Shown: positions 1-14,138 of the stretch, one piece after another
Numbering within the stretch: the stretch's first letter is position 1
Layout: every line of letters begins with the position of its first letter
Assembly: GCA_030142905.1 (NCBI GenBank)
Contig: JASJOG010000173.1
Coordinates: 248,001-312,000, forward strand
Source: Heliopora coerulea
Taxonomy: Eukaryota > Cnidaria > Anthozoa > Scleralcyonacea > Helioporidae
Length of the DNA: 64,000 nt
Direction: 5' to 3'
Translations under genes and position numbers: made by a program
The notes under the pieces: model-generated
Told to the model about the DNA's origin: nothing
Database searches by the model: none
The model's input: the letters and a program-made list of their open reading frames with translations, nothing else

Positions 1-184
1 TTGATGCTGGAAATCTTTTGATATCCTTACTGACGTCAAACCTGGCACCAAAAAGGTTCGTTTACGTTTCACTCCTATCCCAGTCATTTCTTCTTCATAT
101 TCCTTTTGTTTTTCTGAATCTCTCCATTGCTTTTCTCTGTTCATTGCTTTGTTTTTCTTAGGATTTGGTTGTCATTACTAACAG

Positions 185-1796
185 ATGCCTTACCGTTACT
201 TGAACACGACCAGGTTAGTGTCAGGAAGTTAAAAATCCAATAGCTGCAGCCCGACATATTTTATTAAAGAAACTGGTACATATAAAATATAAAACAGATT
301 GTCTCTGGCTTAAAATGTTGAAAAGGAACGTACTTTCGGGCAATACATTATAACGTTCGTTTTTCGGTTCGTATTTTGCTAACAAGCGGCTGAATATTCG
401 TTTCCTTTTAACGTTTTAAGTAGCCAACAACCTACATTCTATATTTTATATATGCCATTCATTTTACTAAGGTAAGTGTGTTACAGTAAGTAATGTGTCA
501 TGTTTGACAGTAGCATTTTGGCCGGGTGACGGGCACAATATCCCTCTGTAGACACTGTAAAGAATATGAGTATTTTGTTGATGAACATTTTGTGGGCAAA
601 CGTCACCAAACTTTGTAACGTCAAAACCCACGAGGTAGAGACTCGCGTTTCCTTCTTTTTGCTATCGGGAAGCGAAGGGTGGTGTTGAGTAACACCACAA
701 TTAAAGTGACAAAACTACCGACGATCTAGAATGCGGTTATTTATGGACATATTTTGTCGGCAAAAAGACTTCTTTCACTTCTCTTATTCCTACTTTTCTG
801 AAGTGAGCTAATTTCAGAAGCGAAAATGTAACCATAAAACAGCCTTACGGGGTGTTTGCAGGAATAATTTTTGCGTCGGGTATGTGCAGTAACTGCTTCC
901 ACCGTCCAAAACCGCTGGCTTACAGTATCTACTTATGTTGCACACACGTAAAAAGAAACGCTTTCATCAGACTTGATGCCGAGTCTCTCTGATGAGTTTT
1001 AATAATGTGACGATGCTGCTTAGTCGTGACTCGTCTATCAACCCAGGATCTGAAACTTACGTTCGTCCAGTCGTCAGAAACGACCAGAATTTAACACTGA
1101 CAACCAAATCGCAGATGACTGCCCATTGGACGACCATATTTCAAGCTGCCAGCCTCCTAGAGAGCTGATATTAAGACCCTAAAAATCGTAATCTCAGTTC
1201 AAGATATTTGCAAGAGAAAAGGTACAATTATACGACCAGTCCATTTGTACACACGGCTCCGAATGTTCGTATTCTCCGCCATCTTTTTTTGCGTTTCACC
1301 GCTGAGCCATAACACCGAAACTTGGTCACTAGATTTCATCATGGACGCCTAGATCTGAAAAGATGTCTGCTCAGTGGGTAGCCAATGTAAAAAGTTAATT
1401 TCGGCTCCTGCACTTTTCAATAGTGTTCTCTTGGTGATATTTGTTTCAGGTCGTATTCACCAGCAACCAAACGTACGAACTTATGCATTGTTTAGAGGAA
1501 CTAAGGTTGTCTTTTAAGTCAGCTGATTACATCGGAACATCGGAAGGATCATCTCGGGATCAACTGGATAAAGATGGACATATTGTGAGGCGGGACTCTA
1601 AGGTACGAAAAATGCTCTTACCGTACGAGAAGCGACGAACTCCCTTTGCGAAAAAGTGAAAAGACCGCGTGAAATAAAGCAATTTTGAAAATGGCATAAA
1701 TCGAAGCGATGTTTGAGCTTGAAGATGAAGGTTAACACCCAGCATGGTGCTTTGAGAATTGCCTTGGACAGAAAAGAATTTAATCACAATTTTTGA
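185..1796 (+). CDS. NUP85: NUP85-like nucleoporin, 3' end of gene (last three exons)
   Basis: Three short exons join in frame: 185-213, 1450-1602 and 1743-1796, with AG acceptors and GT donors (cag|gttagt, aag|gtacga). They encode ALPLLEHDQ, then VVFTSNQTYELMHCLEELRL and a polar stretch, then HGALRIALDRKEFNHNF and TGA. From memory, vertebrate Nup85 ends with a very similar run: DALPLLE, a VIF-type strand, TYELMRCLEDL, an acidic linker, and a leucine/arginine helix. Nup85 is a scaffold member of the Nup107-160 Y-complex of the nuclear pore. Everything upstream of residue ALPLL lies outside the window or was not recognised in bases 1-184. An alternative without the last intron would end at 1659 (stop TGA after FAKK); the spliced form is preferred because its last exon resembles the family's C-terminal helix. 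Family call is fairly firm, exact 3' end less so. Confidence 0.72.
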
Positions 1797-2127
1797 TTAA
1801 ACAAAATGCTTATTCATTGCGTCCTCTCCCTGTCAGCATCCTTTCTCACCCTCGTGATGCAAGACACCCTGTTCTCTTCTGAGACTTCAAGGTAATTACC
1901 TGTTGCGCCTCTGAAAACGAACGCCTTTTACGAGAAAGTGTACTAACTGCTCAACTTTAACCTTCGCCGAACTTCTAAAGGAGGTTCAGTACCCCTTTCG
2001 ATATCGCTGATGATGCTTTGATGTTAACAACGAAACGTTAGATCTTGTTTTATTTAATATTATGATTAAATTGTTATTGTATCCATGGTTATTCGTATAG
2101 TACTATGTCGTGCTTTACGTAATGTTT

Positions 2128-2133
2128 AATAAA
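2128..2133 (+). terminator. Candidate poly(A) signal of the NUP85-like gene
   Basis: AATAAA lies about 330 bases after the TGA at 1794-1796, on the same strand, in AT-rich sequence with no competing gene before 5140. It is only a hexamer match. Confidence 0.35.
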
Positions 2134-2469
2134 GGAGCAGGAGTGCTTTATCGGATGTAAAACATGAGGAGATAGCCGAGTGTTTTAGATCCCATAAGGC
2201 ACGTATTGCGAGTTTTTTGAACAGCTTAAAAAACAAACCTCTTAATACGCTAATTCGCGAAGAAAGTTTGAAAATTAGTGTTTTCTAAGCTGAGAAAATT
2301 GGAGGAGAAATGTAAGCGTGTTTTTATCACATATAAAGACACGACAGGGTTGTGATTTTCCATTGTACTTTCCTCATGAATTCTTAAAGTGTTTTTTAAT
2401 TTATTTTCAAGTATTTGAGCTAATACAGTTACCTTGTTCGGTACCAGCAGACAATTTGATAAGATAGAC

Positions 2470-2660
2470 TAAAAACAAGTCTCCCAAAACAATGACATCT
2501 TGAAAACAAGACGACAAATGTCGAAAGTCATTGTCGAATCAATTGATTTGACAATGACTTTGCAATAAAGTCGAAATATCATCGCAATCATTCGTCGTCT
2601 TGTTATTGACTCATATCTTGGGTTTTCAAGATGTCATTGTTTTTCGGTATTTGTTTTTTA
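2470..2660. mobile_element. Foldback MITE, family A, copy 1
   Basis: Inverted arms: left ACAATGACATCTTGAAAAC, right GTTTTCAAGATGTCATTGT, with outer ends TAAAAACAA and TTGTTTTTTA. The interior (AATAAAGTCGAAATATCA) matches the interiors of the copies at 6969 and 8446. There is no ORF, so it would have to be mobilised in trans by a transposase encoded elsewhere. Confidence 0.7.
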
Positions 2661-3977
2661 CAGTTACCTTGGCTTTCGGAGTTCAAGCTGTTGCCTTGTT
2701 TTTTGTTCATTCCAGGGTTCTTCAGGCGAGAATAAGAATGGTCTGTTTGAACCTATCCGTCTTGCTTTGGCCAGGAACTTATCGCGGTCCTTGTTGATGG
2801 ATGACTGAAAATTGGAAACTGTGTTTACGGCGACTGTACGGTGAAATGACGGAGAGATGCAACAATCTGTTAGACGTTGTGAAATCAGTCTTTATGGTGG
2901 TTTACGTGGCACTATGTTTCCTTTTGAGCATAGTTTCTGTTTATTTCCTGGAAAATCAGAGGACAAAACTGGCAACGTTTTGGTCTAATGAAAGCGAGCC
3001 TTTCTTTGAACAAACTTTGCCCCAATTCTAAAGGCTGGATCCACTGAAGCGTCCGACCCGCCCCCAACGTCCTTGGACTAAGACATTACGGTTAAATGAG
3101 TCAGTAACTGTTGGTCGGAAGTCAGTTTGTCTACCAAAACTTGTTCGAATCCTGAAGTAATGGTGCTAATGGGCTTTGGTTAAAACCACAAAAAGCCCCT
3201 ACCGCAAATAGGCGCTCCCCGAACACAAAACCTCTGGAAAAATCCTTTGAACAAATTCAAGCACAGGGTTTATTTTCAGAGGTTCACACTACTTAGGAAA
3301 ACTGTATACCAAAGTCGTTGGTGAAGGTCGTGACATGTGAACCAGTCTTAAGACATTGTGAGGACTTCTAGACGAAAGCATCTCAAAATAAATCGTTATT
3401 CACGTAAAGCTCTGATTGACCCGTGACCTTGATTATATAGGAGTTTGTGGGACAAGTGCAGTTAAGTGGACTCTTGAATCATTTAGGTAATAGAGTGCTT
3501 AACTGACCTAACCCGGACCTCAACTTTATTCTTTTGAAATCTGTTCAGTTCTGCTGTTTGTTCCGAACTTTTGTCTTTTAAATATAATTCACGAGAGTGA
3601 AATTGAGGCCAAGTTTGTATAATGAAGCAATGTGGCGTTCAAGCAGTTGGTCTGTTGTTTTACAAAAGGAATATCAAGTGTATGTTGTTGATGGTAAATC
3701 GTCCAGGTTAGTGCTGTCTTGAGAAAGACTGTTGGTGATTGACGTTTCGAGACCCTCAGCGACGGTCATCTTCACAGTCGAAAAAGTAAGGGGCGATCGC
3801 TGCCGAGGCAGTCGAATGATGGGAACATGGTTAATGTACCATTTGGCTCTCCAAGAGTTTAGTGTTTAGTTGGTAGTCGCAATGTATTGTGGACGTGATT
3901 GTGTAGTTGACGCTCGAGTATTTATAAATAGCGTGTAGGATATCAATGAACCCTTTCCTGTCCAAGAGGTTTCCCTT

Positions 3978-4020
3978 TGACGATTTAAATTGTCTGGCGT
4001 TAGCCAGAGTAAAATTAAAA
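3978..4020 (+). repeat. Recurring short hairpin motif, copy 1
   Basis: GTCTGGCGTTAGCCAGAGTA contains the stem TCTGGC/GCCAGA around a GTTA loop. The same motif recurs at 35654, 45061 and (reverse) 63071, each time preceded by a CTCC/TTTGACGA stretch. Confidence 0.6.
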
Positions 4021-5139
4021 AGTCGGGTATGGATCGGAAGGGATTAAGTCAGTTGTTGTTGGGCTGTCGGGCAGTGAAGAACCTCTTCAGCGATCTATTG
4101 TGCCCGAATTTCCACCTTGATTCGAACGGCAAACTATATACCAACGCATTCACGTCAATAAACTGCCTCTGCATCGGCATGAACGTTACATTAAGAAGTC
4201 AGTTGATAATATTAAGTACCGAGATGTTTCAAATTGTGAAGTATGGAATCATACTTCACTGATTTGGCGCACTCATTCGTGAAATGTACTAAATTGCGCA
4301 ACTAAAATTTCTATGCAAATATTCTTGTAGCCATTTAAGAATTATTAAACATTTTCGGTATTTCCATTTAGGGAACAGAAAACATTTTACGTCTTCCCCA
4401 CTGAATAAGAAGGACACGAGTGGAAGTTTGGGAACACGAGAAGTTAGTGGGGAATTCACGGCTGTGGAACGGCAAACCGACTGGCGTGTGTTTCCATCGT
4501 CATTTCGAGTTTTCCCGAAAGCGTACGAGTAATTGTAGAACTTGGACTTGTAGTGCCCCCCCTTAAATCAGCATTTTGTTTTGAAAGCACTTTTCCTCCC
4601 TCTGGGAAACGAAAGAAAAGTATCTTTGAAGCTACTGGTTACTTGTAAGAACTTCAATCTAGCTAATCGCGTGGAAATTTGTGGAGTAATTGATAATTTT
4701 TTTAAGGGATTTCTTCATGAACTCAGCTGAAGTATATATATTCAGCATCTTGCCTTTTTGCGTCCCTCAGTAATTCTCCTTCAGCTGCGCCAAGCTTTGT
4801 TAAACCAATAGCGTTAAAAGAACATCTTTACGCAAAATTTTGGAACTGGAATTGAATGTACACGTCACCAAAATTCGGCAATACATGAATTATATTCGTA
4901 AACGTAACGACGTTCGCGTTGTTGATGCCTTGGATGCGATTCTGCGAATTTTTACCTCGTAAGCAACGTAAACGACTAATTTCCGATGGCATCCCGAAGA
5001 CTTCCCGAAATGTCAAAAATTGTGTTTTCCAAGATGGCCGCCATAATACTTGGAAGACTTTATATCATTTCTGAAAGAATAAGCACTTTGAACTGCAATT
5101 TCTGAGCATTTAAAAATTCCTTTATCGTACTGAGTGACA

Positions 5140-7988
5140 ATGAGGTTTGCTCAACTGGTAATGGGTCCTGCTGGAAGCGGGAAATCCACTTTTTGCAGCA
5201 CAATAGTTCAGCATTGTGAAAATGTTGGCAGAACAGTTCATGTGGTGAACTTGGATCCTGCCGCGGAATATTTTGACTATCCTGTTCTCGTTGATACCAG
5301 GGAGCTTGTGCAGCTGGAAGATGTCATGGAAGCTGAAGACTTAAAGCTTGGCCCTAATGGAGGACTGGTGTTCTGCATGGAATACCTGATCCAAAATATG
5401 GAATGGTTGGAGGAGAAACTGGGATTCACAGAAGATGACTATATAATTTTTGACTGTCCCGGTATGTTGTTTATAGAAATGGGTTGGTTGTTTAAAGGCT
5501 GGGTTATTAATTCAATGAAAGCTTCCAATCCAGTTGATAAATTGACAGTCCAGTGGACAAATAATTATATAGTAGGAAGAAACTAGTAAACAGCCAAACT
5601 TTTTTACCAGATAATGCTTAATTTACAATTAAAGTCAGGATGGAAGTGCTTTAAAAGCTCTTTAAATATAATTGTCAGGGTTCTCAAAAAGTGCTGGTAA
5701 TTAGCAGTATTACCTCTTACTTTGAGGTTCTGTCAGCTACATAAATTAACAGATCAGCAATTGGGATCCAAATCATGATGGGGGTTTTTGTATGTATAAT
5801 TATGAAAATACAACTTTAAATTGAAATCATAATTGCATGCCATCTACTATATTATTGCAAAAAATGATAGTTTGTATATTATTGAATAATCCCAAAGGCA
5901 AAAGGATAAAGTAATAATGTATCATGATTGGCTGACCTTAATTTGACTATGTAGCATCATCATAAATCATTAACAAGCATGAGCTGTAAACTGACTGGGA
6001 GATATGCAGCACTGCTAATATGTAAGTCCAATTGTTTTATCTCATACCTTTTAGTATAGCAAAATACACTGCACTGCAATTTAAACCTTTCCAGTCTGAG
6101 ATGTCTCATCTTGGCAGGTAAAACTTCTGGCATCAACCAAGGTGAAGCTAAAAAGTTGGATATTTAATGGTCTGAAAAGGGTTAGTTTTCTCTTTACCCA
6201 GGTCAGATAGAACTTTATACCCACATTCCAGTGATGCGTCAGTTTGTGGAGACCTTACAACAGTGGGACTTCAGAATATGTGGTGTATTTCTCGTTGACT
6301 CTAAGTTCATGGTAAATACAGCAATGTACTTTTCTGGTGTATTAGCTGCACTTTCTGCAATGGTCCAGCTTGAGCTTCCTCACATTAATGTCATGGCAAA
6401 AATGGACCTTTTAAGCAAGAACCAAACCAGTGACATAGAAAGGTGGGATTTCTACACTTTTCTGTAGTAAAGCAGTTGTAATCTGTAACACCTTGGCTAA
6501 TACTTTCTCTTTACAATGTCACCATTAACTCTTTGAATGCTGACCAGTTCTGTTTAAAGTTCCATTTTACATCTGATGTTAAAGACACACAGTATAATTA
6601 TTATTAATACTTTCTTGGTTGCTGAGTCTTGAGATGACATACATGTAAGTTTTTAGCATTCATATGGCTAAGGCCTGAGACCAAGCATTACAGTACCATG
6701 TGAATCCTGTGGCTTGATGCACTTTTAGTAAAATGTACCAGTAATTTTGTATTTTTTTCTCACAATTAAGCATAATTCAACCCAACTGTTTAGTACAAGT
6801 ATGGTACTTTCTGTTTCATTGAGATCCTGACTGTTCCTAACAGGATAGCTTTCTGCAATGGCTTTGTCCTAGTTGTTTCAGATTGATGCTGTGGATTATT
6901 TAAACTAATAAAAATGACTAAACCACTGATGTTGTAAATACCAATACCAGCTGACAATTTGAAAGAATATAAAACAAAACATAATCCAAAGATTAGCATC
7001 TTGAGAAATCCAAGATATGGATTGAATCGTCAAACGATGATTTTGTAATAAAATCAAAATATCACAAACTCATTTCTCGTCTTGTTTCAATCCACATCTT
7101 GGATTTCTCAAGATGCTGATGTTTGGATTATGTTTTGTTTTACACTGATGTTGTTGTGTGACTACACATATTGTGAACATAAAGCAGATTGATGTTGGTG
7201 AAGTGGATCAAGAAGTCATTGAGCTCAAGAAGTAGGACTGATTTGACTTTTGATAACTATCAGTAAAACTAATACTAGTACAACATGAAATCAATTCTTA
7301 AAAAGGTAGGCATTATAATCAGTTTTTTAATTAATGCAATGAAGCAATGAAAATATTTAATATTTTGTGGTTTATTTACAAAAAATCCAACAGTATAATA
7401 ATGCCTGCCTTTCTTGGAATTGGTTTTATCTTATTTTATTATACTATATTTTCAGTTCATGAAGTTTTCAAGACTTGATACAGAGTGTTGTGACTTCTCA
7501 AGTTAGCTGAGTTTTTTGATTGTTTTGAGATATGTATTAGGAAGCCACCTGCAAGCACCGATGGCAAATGGTGCTACTTGTTTAACTAATTCAAGACAGA
7601 ATTTACTATAAGTACATGTAAAGATGCTTAATTGCAAGTTGTTTCCGTTGTTGTGGTTTATTATCTTGGCTCAACTACTATACTGAGGGTAATACTTTCC
7701 ATTGTTTGAAACAGATTTTTGGATCCAGATCCAAAGACAATAATTGATGAAGGTGAGACATGGAAGAACAAAAAGTTCCAGAAACTGAACAGTGCCATAG
7801 CACACGTTATTGATGATTATAGCATGGTACAGTTTATTCCAATGGATAGTACAGATGAGGACTCAATCGCAAATGTACTTCAACAAATTGATCATGCTAT
7901 TCAGTACGGAGAAGACGTGGAAGTGAGAGAAGGAAAGGATCAAGATGTTCCAGATGACGATGATTTTGAATGGAATGATGAAAGTTGA
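5140..7988 (+). CDS. GPN3: GPN-loop GTPase 3
   Basis: Exons 5140-5461, 6202-6442 and 7715-7988 join exactly (cccg|gtatgt; cccag|GTCAGATAG; gaaag|gtggga; acag|ATTTTTGG) to give 278 residues; human GPN3 is 284. GPN3 is a cytoplasmic GTPase that works with GPN1 in assembly and nuclear import of RNA polymerase II. Visible motifs: P-loop GPAGSGKST (residues 9-17), NLDPAAE (37-43), the diagnostic Gly-Pro-Asn loop GPNGG (71-75), the G3 motif DCPGQ (105-109, whose glycine codon is split by intron 1), and the G4-type KMD (174-176). The tail is acidic and ends FEWNDES. The ATG at 5140 is chosen because it gives [10 protein letters not shown], matching the family start; the frame can be extended two codons upstream only through a GTG. 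Intron 2 contains a foldback MITE. The gene converges on DHFR. Confidence 0.96.
6969..7142. mobile_element. Foldback MITE, family A, copy 2 (GPN3 intron 2)
   Basis: Arms TAAAACAAAACATAATCC ... CATCTTGAGAAATCCAAGAT and their reverse complement ATCTTGGATTTCTCAAGATG ... GGATTATGTTTTGTTTTA. The centre TTGTAATAAAATCAAAATAT is shared with copies 1 and 3. It sits wholly inside an intron and leaves both splice sites intact. Confidence 0.8.
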
Positions 7989-9766
7989 GGATGGTTGTAA
8001 TAGTCAGCAATGTATCGCTTACAGATACTGTAACACAAGACAAAACAGACCTTTTCGTTTTTTTTTCAACTTCCAGTAAACTCGAGTTCATAAAGGTACA
8101 GAATTACAAAATCCAAAAAACTGATTGTATAACAACAGTAATTCTAAGTGGTAAACATGCCTCAGCATTAGTGCCAGTCCTAGTTTTAACATAAGTGACA
8201 ATAATTATAGTATATAAATATAATCTCAAAAACTCATAAGAAAAACCAATACTGTGTTGTGTGTTTACAAGTGATAAACACATGTTTTTCTCATTAAAAT
8301 TTTGCAGCTCAAAAAACATTTGTCAATTAGTATAATTGTGAAGGTATTTGTTTTTGAAGTCAGTGACAGTATATGCCCTATCAGATCTAAAACTTTCTCC
8401 TCACCACTAACTTCTGTTAGAAATAGGATTGAGCACTACTGCTCATATAAAACAAAGCACACTCTGAATAGCGGCCTCTTGTGCACTCAAGATTTGAGTA
8501 ATAAACAACACAGTAGGATATATGGTGATATTTTGATTTTATTCCAAAATCATTGACAATGATTATTGTCTTGGCTATTACTGTCTACTAATGACTAATA
8601 TCTTGAGTGCACAAGATGCTGCTGTTCAGAGTATGCTTTGTTTTATATTTCTTAAAATTGTTGGCTGGAAATGGATACTGCTGCTTGTGTTTAAAATAAC
8701 TGTTACAGTGCTTATGGGTTAGGTTGTCATTTATAAGAAGATTGTTGACGTAAATTATTCTACTACAATACACAGTACTGAGAACTCAGGCTATTTAGCT
8801 GCAGTTTATTTCACCAATACCAGCAAAGAAGCAGCCAACACGAAATTTTTTTTACCTACTACAGTACTTTACGTTGTAAACTGTTGTTGCTACTATATAA
8901 TGTAAAGACCTACATACATGAAAGGGCTTGAAGTTGTGACCAACACATTTGCAAATACTTATGACTAGATTTGTCTGTTTTGGTACTTGAATTTTTGAGT
9001 AAGTTGCAAAAATTGTGACCAGAATTTGCTTGACCATTGTTGCAGTTGAGTGAATTGACTATGGTTCTTGTGAAACATTGGTAGTTTCATAGTTTAAACC
9101 AAATTATCACTGGATGTTCTTTGAATTTTACAGTTTTTTAAGGTAGAAAAGTTTTCAAAGTTAATGCTTGATGTACAGTGGACTTTTTGCTATTTGTAAA
9201 CCTTAACCTAGGACTAGAATTTGTTGTTTCAGGATTACATTTGTTCAATTAGTCACAATTTTTGCTCTGCCTACTCTGAGCTTACAGTATACTTCTGTAA
9301 CTGTACTGTATATGTCTGTTTTTTTTGTTAATTGGCACCACAAGCTCAGCACCAAGTTTCTTAAACCAGTTTCTCCAGGTGTTATTCATTTTTTCTTTCA
9401 TAAACAGAATATTTAAACTGAATTCCTTTTTCTTCTTGTATTTCTGTTGGTACATCTGGATCACTATAAAACATGACAATGCACAAAGTTTTCATACTGT
9501 AGTGAATTTGTGTGAGCCTGGTGTTTGTTTTGGGATTTCTCACTGGCAGTACTTCTCAAACTAAGTAAAGCCAGCTGTCATGCAGTTGTAACCTTCCCCC
9601 TATTTTAGCTGTTGTACATCGGTGGTTTGTAAGGACTTCAGAAATTAGCAACTGAAGCCTAAGCTTTTTCTTACTATTATTTTTCAGTTGCAAAAATACT
9701 GTCAACATCTTTATAACCAAGGTACCCTTGCCACATAAAACTATTCTAGTCATACCAATACAATAC
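7989..9766. other. Convergent GPN3/DHFR 3' region
   Basis: It should hold the GPN3 3' UTR and, on the minus strand, the last DHFR exon (about 20-30 codons plus 3' UTR). I could not identify that exon. One frame-compatible candidate (acceptor ATAG near 9067, open to a stop near 8966) does not resemble the DHFR C-terminus and is not called. A foldback MITE lies at 8446-8648. Confidence 0.45.
8446..8648. mobile_element. Foldback MITE, family A, copy 3
   Basis: Outer ends TATAAAACAAAGCACACTCT and AGAGTATGCTTTGTTTTATA are inverted copies. Inner arms CTTGTGCACTCAAGAT and ATCTTGAGTGCACAAG are perfect inverses. The core TTTTGATTTTATTCCAAAAT is the reverse complement of the core of copy 2, so the two copies lie in opposite orientation. 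Confidence 0.8.
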
Positions 9767-11401
<1,635 letters not shown>

Positions 11402-12585
11402 CTTGGAGAATTCGGTTTAAATACCAGTAAAAAGCGCGCCAAATAAACTGGAACTTCCAACCCGAAGAGTCGTTAGCCTGCGAGCAGGCTACGCGGAATA
11501 CAACCTCGTACCGCGAGTAAAGACCCTGGGTACGAGGTTCTAAATTTCTCTACTTAGTTCAAAATTGTCTACATCTCACTTTATTTTGATATTATTTACG
11601 ACGCAAGTTGTTTATCTGAATGTCTTTCCCGACAAGAAAGTAAATCAGTTGGCAAATTACAATAACTTGAAAAGCGTCCACACAGGTTCATCACAATGTT
11701 GCGTTGCTTGTGAAATGCAGGCCTAGGGACAGCCAGGATATCTGAACGTAGTATAAGTTAGAAAGAAAAACTTAGCGCAAATATTGCCAAAAGACATGAA
11801 TTTCTTGAAACCCCCCCCTAAAAAACCGTTCAATAGTGTTTTTTGGGTTTTTTTTTTATTAAAAGAAATCTTTATCAGATTGAAGGTCTGTCTTGGGCTA
11901 TACGACTTTCTTCGTCGGTGACGAATATCGTATCAACTTTCTTATTGGCAGACAGTTTTCCCGCCAAAACAGCCCCTTCGGCAAATTTGCTTTTGACTAC
12001 GGGTTTTAACATTTTTGCTAACCTCATTTGCTCACATACAACAAGACAAGAATAATATAAAGAAAGAACTTCATTGAGAGAAATTCTTGAGAAAAATAAA
12101 AGGTAGGAACACTTCTATATATTGCAAAAAAGTCTATACTTTTTTGAGCGCAATTTACGTAAACTTATCTTCACACTTAGTGGTTTTGGGGTGAAACAGT
12201 TGTGTACGTTTCTCTAAAAAATTATAAATTCGAGTTGAGGAGTTCTTGACATTCGTCTGGGGTGACTAATTGATTTGGCTATATTTTGGGTGACATACAT
12301 ATCAACCAAATCCGCCTTTTGTTCAGAAACGTCCAATTGAAATAACTGCTATTTTTTTTTTTTTCGTTCTTTCCCTCTGCAGAACATATGTGTCAGTGTG
12401 TAAATGTGAAGATTTCTTGGTCTCACACAAGCAAGTTGATACATTCTAATTTTTATTATAAATACTGTCGTCTTCTTTAGCGTTGTCCGCCATATTGGTT
12501 CGGTCTTTCTGCCACCGTTTTTCCCCGGAATTTTTCCCCGACTAGTCGTGACCAGTCCCCGCATGATAGAATTGAACGGCCTGCC

Positions 12586-12778
12586 CAGTTTTTAAATAGG
12601 TAGATACCATGGTGATTGATAATTTAAGATAAAGTAGGAGAAGATGAAGAGTAATATACGCATTAAAGTGGAATACACAGCTACCAATGTGTATACCACT
12701 TTAACGCGTATATTACTCTTCATCTTCTACTTTATCTTAAATTACCAATCACCATGGTATCTACCTATTTAAAAACTG
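12586..12778. repeat. Long near-perfect hairpin (about 90-bp arms)
   Basis: The left arm runs from CAGTTTTTAAATAGGTAG (12586) to GTGGAATACAC (12679). The right arm runs from GTGTATACCAC (12689) to CTACCTATTTAAAAACTG (12778). Between them is a loop of about 9 bases. Arms differ by only a few substitutions and one 3-base indel (TAGGAGAAG versus TAGAAG). GCCTGCCCAGTTTT occurs at the left edge and again about 30 bases past the right arm, like an insertion duplication. Confidence 0.9.
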
Positions 12779-13152
12779 TGTTTAAATTTGTTACCACGAC
12801 AAAAAACAGCCTGCCCAGTTTTATCCGAGTTTATTTCGATCGTAAACACCCCGCGCTTCCCATTCAGTCTTCACATTTGAATAAAAAACTCCCTAAAGAG
12901 CATACTTATAAATATACACACAAACATATAATTATATATTTACAAAGGTTTAGCTTGGCATTTACATATATGCATTTATACAATTCTATATTAATGTTGC
13001 TGTAATAACGTACTAATATTAATATTCTAGCGGTTGTAAATAGTTTATATACTGCGCTAAGTATCATCGTGTAGATAGGTAGATACGGCCCCTTGAAAAA
13101 CAGTGACATAAATTATCTGAAGGGCATCCGTTGGAAAATATTAAATAATTAC

Positions 13153-13183
<31 letters not shown>
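13153..13183 (+). repeat. (AAT)n microsatellite
   Basis: About ten AAT/TAA units, directly abutting a segment that looks like the end of a retroelement. Confidence 0.9.
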
Positions 13184-14030
13184 TGGGCACTGGAGTAGGA
13201 CAAGTACAGCTTCAGCCTACTACGGGAATGTGGACGCTCCGCCCACCAGAGTCCGGGGTGGCACCTTTGGCAAGTGGCAGCAACCTCTTAGCCAAGGGTA
13301 GATAAGACTCTTTAGCCTTGGAAGGCAACTTATCTAGGAGAAGGAAACTCTAACATAAAACCAGAAGTAAGTAGGCAGGATATTGATTCGGAGCCAGTGA
13401 CCTCCATAAAACGAGCAGGCTTTGATGACATGACCTAGGGAGTGGCGTCCCTGCCTTGCCAGCTGGGTAGACAGGTAGCCGAAAGCCTCAGCTTGCCTTA
13501 ATTGGCTGGCAGCAGCAAGTACACTACCTTCAGGCGTTGGCAAACCTGCCCTGTCAGTCCAAGGACTAGAAGAAAATCTGTACAGCAGGCTGATGCCCCT
13601 GACCTTAGTTGGTTGAGGATGAACCAGCCTTAAATGCTGAAACAGATCTGCTCTAGTCTAAGAATAAAACAATATTCAGACTTAACCCTTGCAGTGGCAC
13701 ACCTAAACTGACCTTAACTGGTTGGAAGTACAAGAGTGTACTGTTAAGGTCAAACTGGATATACGCATCGGGGAGTACTTTCAGGGACTTCAAAGGGTTG
13801 TACATCCCTTACTCCTTCCTAACTGGATAAGTTGGGCGAGTAAGGGCTGGCCTGGTGGGTGTTTCTTAAAATCCATATTAATGGTAAAATTTCCTTTCCC
13901 CACAAGTTCCCTGAAATGTGCAATGTCTGTTGAGGCCTTGTCTGGTGGGATGCTGGGAGCCCGTAGCAGGCTGAGACCCCTTTCACTGTCCTTAGTTTGG
14001 TGGTGTGTGATTTGTAATAATAATAACTTA
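13184..14030. mobile_element. Retroelement-like segment with AAT tail
   Basis: Bases 13860-14030 (CCATATTAATGGTAAAATTT through GGTGGTGTGTGATTTGTAAT) recur almost unchanged in reverse complement at 38620-38770. Both copies abut AAT/ATT microsatellites, as non-LTR retrotransposon 3' ends often do. The proximal part (CTTCAGCCTACTACGGGAAT) has a similar structured, non-coding look. No reverse transcriptase is visible, so the element class is inferred. Confidence 0.5.
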
Positions 14031-14138
14031 TAAAATAACTCGCGTCCAACGCTTGCTCTGATAGGACGAGGTTCGTTTTCTCTCAGAGTGCACAGATATG
14101 GATGACGCCAAGAAAACTCAAAAAACCATGGTTATTTT

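Larger units (their letters stand above)
2134..5139. other. Intergenic stretch between NUP85-like gene and GPN3
   Basis: No reading frame here looks like a protein; the ORFs are short and unconserved. Contents: a foldback element at 2470-2660; at about 3715-3785 a stretch (GACGTTTCGAGACCC then CATCTTCACAGTCG) that resembles a decayed retroelement segment I have seen near cnidarian reverse transcriptases; and one copy of a recurring short hairpin motif at 3978-4020. The GPN3 promoter should lie in the last few hundred bases; I see no clear TATA box placed for the ATG. Confidence 0.5.

Noticed and set aside
3715..3790. Hammerhead ribozyme or Penelope-like end (GAAACGTC context on the minus strand)
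   Set aside because: The GAAAC-GTC half is present but the CTGATGA core is not; at most a decayed retroelement fragment.
8966..9067. Candidate last DHFR exon (acceptor ATAG, reading to LTQKFKYQNRQI and stop, minus strand)
   Set aside because: Phase fits, but the Gln-rich sequence does not resemble the DHFR C-terminus; an open frame of this length is expected by chance.
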